A DNA stretch of 8,270 nucleotides from Spirochaetaceae bacterium (GTDB lineage: Bacteria; Spirochaetota; Spirochaetia; B11-G9): positions 1 to 8,270 of the forward strand of contig JAUVLL010000133.1 of NCBI GenBank assembly GCA_030600745.1. Direction: 5' to 3'. The notes under the pieces are model-generated. The model ran no database searches. It was not told where the DNA came from and saw only the letters and a list, made by a program, of their open reading frames with translations. Of the stretch, positions 5,509-8,270 are shown in pieces; within the stretch, counting starts at the first letter, position 1, and each line of letters begins with the position of its first letter. Both the position numbers and the translations under genes were made by a program.

Positions 5509-6180
5509 TTACTCTATATCTATAATATCAGGTCTGTTTTTCCTGGTCTTACTAATTCCTTCATTTTTTCGCCATTCGTTAATCTTTAAATGATGCCCCG
5601 AAAGCAATACTTCAGGTACAGTCACACCCCGAAAGTCAAACGGACGGGTGTAATGGGGATATTCAAGAAACCCCTCAGTAAAACTCTCTTCCAAAAGTGA
5701 TTCACCACTGATTACACCTTCAAGAAGCCTGTAGACTGCATCAATAATTACGAGAGTTGAAATTTCTCCCGAAGAGATTACATAATCACCAATTGATATC
5801 TCTTCATCCACATACATATCTATAATACGCTGATCAATTCCTTCATATCTACCACATATAAACACAAGCTCATCATATTCCGATAATCTCCTGGCCTGCT
5901 TCTGATCAAAAACAATCCCCGAAGGACTGGGATAAATAACCCGTTTACCTCTACCATCAACAGAATCCAAAGCCGCTGCTAATGGTTCAGCCTTTAGAAC
6001 CATCCCTGCCCCACCTCCATAAGGGGCATCATCACATGTTTTATGCTTATCAAAAGCAAAATCCCGGATATTCACCAATGAATAATCTATTATTCCTTTT
6101 TCTACAGCTTTTGCCATGATTGAACTGGTGAAAAAACTGTCAATAATCCCGGGGAAAAGTGATAGAATTTCAAATTTCAC
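5509..6180 (-). CDS. trmD: tRNA (guanine-37-N1)-methyltransferase
   Basis: TrmD methylates G37 next to the anticodon using S-adenosylmethionine and prevents +1 frameshifting. The 223-residue protein has the SPOUT knot fold signatures: FEILSLFPGI (3-12), DAPYGGGAGM (51-60), VIYPSPSG (81-88), FICGRYEGIDQR (107-118), EISIGDYVISSGE (127-139), RLLEGV (151-156) and EYPHYTRP (173-180). Arg151 matches E. coli Arg154. The residue matching the E. coli catalytic Asp169 is Glu165, which I believe is common in other bacteria. The motif usually read SGGE is SSGE here (Ser137 for Gly). Translation starts with GTG at 6180, overlapping the rimM stop by 4 bases (GTGA). That overlap indicates translational coupling. 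Confidence 0.97.
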   Translation of the reverse strand: MKFEILSLFPGIIDSFFTSSIMAKAVEKGIIDYSLVNIRDFAFDKHKTCDDAPYGGGAGMVLKAEPLAAALDSVDGRGKRVIYPSPSGIVFDQKQARRLSEYDELVFICGRYEGIDQRIIDMYVDEEISIGDYVISSGEISTLVIIDAVYRLLEGVISGESLLEESFTEGFLEYPHYTRPFDFRGVTVPEVLLSGHHLKINEWRKNEGISKTRKNRPDIIDIE

Positions 6181-6674
6181 TGAAGTAACCAGACTTCCTT
6201 AAGTTCAACTTTACGTGAAGCTATATCAACATCACCTATAAACTCATCATTAAAGGGTATAATAAAAATTCCCTTTCCTGTTTCTACTTCAAGTAAATCA
6301 TTAACGCTGTTTTCACTTATCCCTATTATCTTTCCCAATATTTCTCCTGAGTTTATAATATTACATCCATTCAAGTCATTTAAATAATACTCTCCCGGAT
6401 TGAGTGAAGCCGCAAACTCCCGGGTTGTCCATACATCCCATCCGGAATAGGCCTTACCTGCCTCAGGGCTGTCAATACCCTTAAGCTTAACAAAAACAGT
6501 GCTGCCTGAGGCTCTTATGCTTTCAACAGGCAAAACCTTTGTCTTACCGTTTTTTTTTAAAACGAACTCCTTAAGTTTTAAAAAATGCTCTGTTTCACCT
6601 GAAAAACTCAGAACTTTTAAAAAACCTTTTACTCCATGAGATGTTCTTATTTTCCCTATAGCAATCTCATCCAT
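6177..6674 (-). CDS. rimM: 16S rRNA processing / 30S maturation factor RimM
   Basis: RimM helps mature the head of the 30S subunit and binds protein uS19. The 165-residue length is normal. The N-terminal RimM beta-barrel (about 3-85) contains AIGKIRTSHGVKGFLKV (5-21), and the C-terminal PRC-barrel (about 94-165) contains GEYYLNDLNGC (94-104), NDLLEV (125-130) and the IIPFNDEFI stretch (138-146). The ATG lies 11 bases after khpA's stop. I see no clear ribosome-binding site before it, so initiation probably depends on coupling to khpA. Its stop codon overlaps the GTG of trmD. The rpsP-khpA-rimM-trmD-rplS order is a classic bacterial cluster. Confidence 0.96.
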   Translation of the reverse strand: MDEIAIGKIRTSHGVKGFLKVLSFSGETEHFLKLKEFVLKKNGKTKVLPVESIRASGSTVFVKLKGIDSPEAGKAYSGWDVWTTREFAASLNPGEYYLNDLNGCNIINSGEILGKIIGISENSVNDLLEVETGKGIFIIPFNDEFIGDVDIASRKVELKEVWLLQ

Positions 6675-6685
6675 TTTTCAAGCCG

Positions 6686-6919
6686 TTAATCCAGGATTTC
6701 AAGAACTATACGTTTTCCGGACCTTGTTGCTGATGCACTGAGAATTGTTCTCATTGCTTTTGCTATACGTCCGTGCTTTCCAATTACTTTCCCAATATCT
6801 TCCTGGGATACTTTTAATTCCAGTATGGTTGATTTTTCCCCTTCAACAATATTTACATCCACTCCGTCAGGATCATCAACTAAAGATTTGGCAATGTAGA
6901 TAACAAGATCTTTCTCCAC
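6686..6919 (-). CDS. khpA: KhpA-type KH-domain RNA-binding protein
   Basis: This small protein (77 residues) consists almost entirely of one KH domain. The signature IGKVIGKHGRIAKAMRTIL (residues 42-60) holds the GxxG loop GKHG (47-50) that grips single-stranded RNA. Family members (YlqC in Bacillus) often pair with KhpB and affect cell division and RNA binding; KhpB is not in this window. The start is GTG at 6919, 7 bases after an AAGGGG ribosome-binding site that overlaps the upstream rpsP stop codon. It has a fixed place between rpsP and rimM in many bacteria, which supports the call. Confidence 0.95.
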   Translation of the reverse strand: MEKDLVIYIAKSLVDDPDGVDVNIVEGEKSTILELKVSQEDIGKVIGKHGRIAKAMRTILSASATRSGKRIVLEILD

Positions 6920-6930
6920 TATATACCCCT

Positions 6931-7194
6931 TTAGATTCCGGATCTTTCTATAAAAATTTCCTGCTTGTTCAGTAATTTCTTTACAGTAGCGGTCGGCTGG
7001 GCACCTTTACCTATCCATTCTTTAATTCTATCTACCTTAAGAACAACCTGCTTATCTTCTGCCTCTATGGGATGATACAACCCAACTTCTTCCAGTGTTC
7101 TTCCATCTCTTGGAGCTCTGGAATCCATAACAACAATTCGGTAATAGGGTCTCTTTTTTGTTCCAAATCGCTTCAGTCTGATTTTTACGCTCAT
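6931..7194 (-). CDS. rpsP: Ribosomal protein bS16
   Basis: A 30S subunit protein needed for assembly. The 87-residue sequence opens MSVKIRLKRFGTKKRPYYR and continues IVVMDSRAPRDGR, EEVGLYHP and KVDRIKEWIGKGAQPT, all standard bS16 features in order. The ATG follows a perfect AGGAGG ribosome-binding site at 5 bases, the strongest in the operon and in keeping with a high-output ribosomal gene. It lies 25 bases after ffh, and its stop codon overlaps the ribosome-binding site of khpA. Confidence 0.97.
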   Translation of the reverse strand: MSVKIRLKRFGTKKRPYYRIVVMDSRAPRDGRTLEEVGLYHPIEAEDKQVVLKVDRIKEWIGKGAQPTATVKKLLNKQEIFIERSGI

Positions 7195-7219
7195 ACGAAC
7201 CTCCTAATGTACTTCAACT

Positions 7220-8270
7220 CTATATTCCAAGGCTTTTCATTAAATTAGCCTGGTATTTCTTGTTTTTTACAACTTTTTTCATCATAAGTCGTGTTTTTTC
7301 AAATTTCTTCAGCAATTTATTTACATCAAAAACTGCTGTACCTGATCCTTTGGCAATTCTCTTCCTTCTGGATGGTCCTATAATCCTATGATTATAACGT
7401 TCTTTCATAGTCATGGAAAGTATAATAGCTTCTTCTCTTACCATTTCTTTCTGATCAATATCTGCTGCATCGATATTTCCCTTTGCACCGGGAATCATAT
7501 CCATTATGGCATCCATACTACCCATTTTCCGTACACGTTGAAACTGTTCCAGATAATCCTGAAGATTAAAAGTAGCAGATATCATTTTTTCCTGAAGTTT
7601 TTCTGCTTCTACTGTATCTATTGTCTCCTGGGCTTTCTCGACTAAACTTACAACATCACCCATACCCAGAATCCGGGAAGCAATTCTATCCGGATAGAAG
7701 GTTTCAAGATCCTCCATTTTCTCACCGACACCAATAAATTTCAGGGGCTGACCTGTCACACTCTTTAAAGATATTGCTGCTCCGCCTCTGGCATCAGAAT
7801 CAAACTTACTTAAGATAACTCCTGTTATCCCGACCTTCTCATGAAACTCCTTTGCTATATTAACCGCATTCTGTCCTGTCATGGCATCTGCAACAAACAA
7901 TGTTTCAATTGGTTTTGCAATATCGGAAATCTTTTTTATCTCTTTCATCATTTCATTATCAAGATGAAGTCGCCCGGCTGTATCTACGATTATTGTGTTA
8001 AAACTATTCTTCCTGCCATACCCAATGGCATTTTTAACAACTTTAACAGAATCTTTTGTATCTTCAGTATAGACCTCTACACCTATCTGATCGCCAAGTA
8101 CCTGCAGTTGTTTTACTGCAGCAGGTCTTACAAGATCTGCTGCTACAAGAAGAGGTTTTCGACCATCCTTCTTCAATTTAAGTGCAAGCTTTGCTGATGT
8201 TGTTGTTTTACCGGATCCCTGCAGACCCATCAGGAGAATAACAGAATGAGTATCAGGTCCTTTAAGATTA
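7220..8270 (-). CDS. ffh: Signal recognition particle protein Ffh (partial, N-terminus off the right edge)
   Basis: Ffh is the SRP54 GTPase that binds 4.5S RNA and targets signal-bearing nascent chains to the membrane. The frame is open to the right edge: 13 codons (NLKGPDTHSVILL) precede the first in-window Met, which is internal. About 349 residues are visible, with roughly the first 95-100 (N domain) missing. Visible motifs, numbered from that Met, are G1 GLQGSGKTT (2-10), DLVRPAA (32-38), DTAGRL (83-88), SKFDSDARGG (141-150, for the usual TKxDGD) and GVGEKMEDL (167-175). The M domain includes GSMDAIMDMIPG (237-248) and the RNA-binding RIAKGSGT (291-298). It is the most upstream visible gene of the operon; the operon promoter lies outside the window. 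Confidence 0.97.
   Translation of the reverse strand, partial: NLKGPDTHSVILLMGLQGSGKTTTSAKLALKLKKDGRKPLLVAADLVRPAAVKQLQVLGDQIGVEVYTEDTKDSVKVVKNAIGYGRKNSFNTIIVDTAGRLHLDNEMMKEIKKISDIAKPIETLFVADAMTGQNAVNIAKEFHEKVGITGVILSKFDSDARGGAAISLKSVTGQPLKFIGVGEKMEDLETFYPDRIASRILGMGDVVSLVEKAQETIDTVEAEKLQEKMISATFNLQDYLEQFQRVRKMGSMDAIMDMIPGAKGNIDAADIDQKEMVREEAIILSMTMKERYNHRIIGPSRRKRIAKGSGTAVFDVNKLLKKFEKTRLMMKKVVKNKKYQANLMKSLGI

Noticed and set aside
7841..8197. Plus-strand open frame of 118 codons opposite ffh
   Set aside because: It is antisense to conserved Ffh motifs, has a Cys/Phe/Tyr-rich composition typical of a shadow frame, and has no plausible homology.
8228..8230. ATG at 8230 as the start of ffh
   Set aside because: It lies inside the G domain just before the P-loop, and the frame continues upstream with Ffh-like residues to the edge of the window.

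Overview
The window looks like chromosomal DNA from an AT-rich, flagellated bacterium, most likely a spirochaete of the Treponema/Spirochaeta kind. Moderate-confidence reasons: an SRP GTPase G4 motif reading SKFDSD, a lipoprotein with a relaxed lipobox, an HD-GYP gene coupled to a free-standing FlhB C-terminal-domain gene, and two small proteins (47 and 124 aa) unlike anything widespread that I recognise. No mobile element, CRISPR array, tRNA or rRNA is visible, and no gene-free stretch exceeds 300 bases.

Left block (1-858). Two minus-strand housekeeping genes, rpmF (ribosomal protein L32, cut by the left edge) and coaD (phosphopantetheine adenylyltransferase), are followed by a 180-base divergent intergenic region. 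That region holds a promoter-like pair facing each way and a perfect 9-bp dyad. Both promoter candidates put the predicted transcript start at or next to the start codon, and neither gene has a convincing Shine-Dalgarno site, so both mRNAs may be leaderless.

Middle block (862-2216). Two plus-strand genes, probably one transcript, encode envelope proteins: a lipoprotein with a probable NTF2-like C-terminal domain and a secreted HEAT-repeat-like protein. A hairpin with a T-run closes the pair and overlaps the tail of the converging operon.

Right block (2205-8270). A dense minus-strand operon of eleven genes, read right to left: ffh (N-terminus outside the window), rpsP, khpA, rimM, trmD, rplS, a FliK-like gene, a FlhB C-domain gene, an HD-GYP gene, a 47-aa small gene, and a small Cys/His-motif protein gene. 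The first six are the classic SRP/ribosome-maturation cluster. The FliK-like/FlhB-like pair after rplS echoes the ylqG-ylqH pair that follows rplS-rbgA-rnhB in Bacillus subtilis. Spacers are 4-25 bases or overlaps (GTGA, ATGA, TAATG), so translational coupling is likely throughout. The operon joins ribosome and protein-targeting functions to a putative flagellar-export switch pair and a c-di-GMP phosphodiesterase.

The most notable items are the 47-aa small gene wedged exactly between two genes, the flagellar-switch/c-di-GMP module inside a translation operon, and the possible leaderless divergent promoters. I see no clear defence system or other wholly new system.
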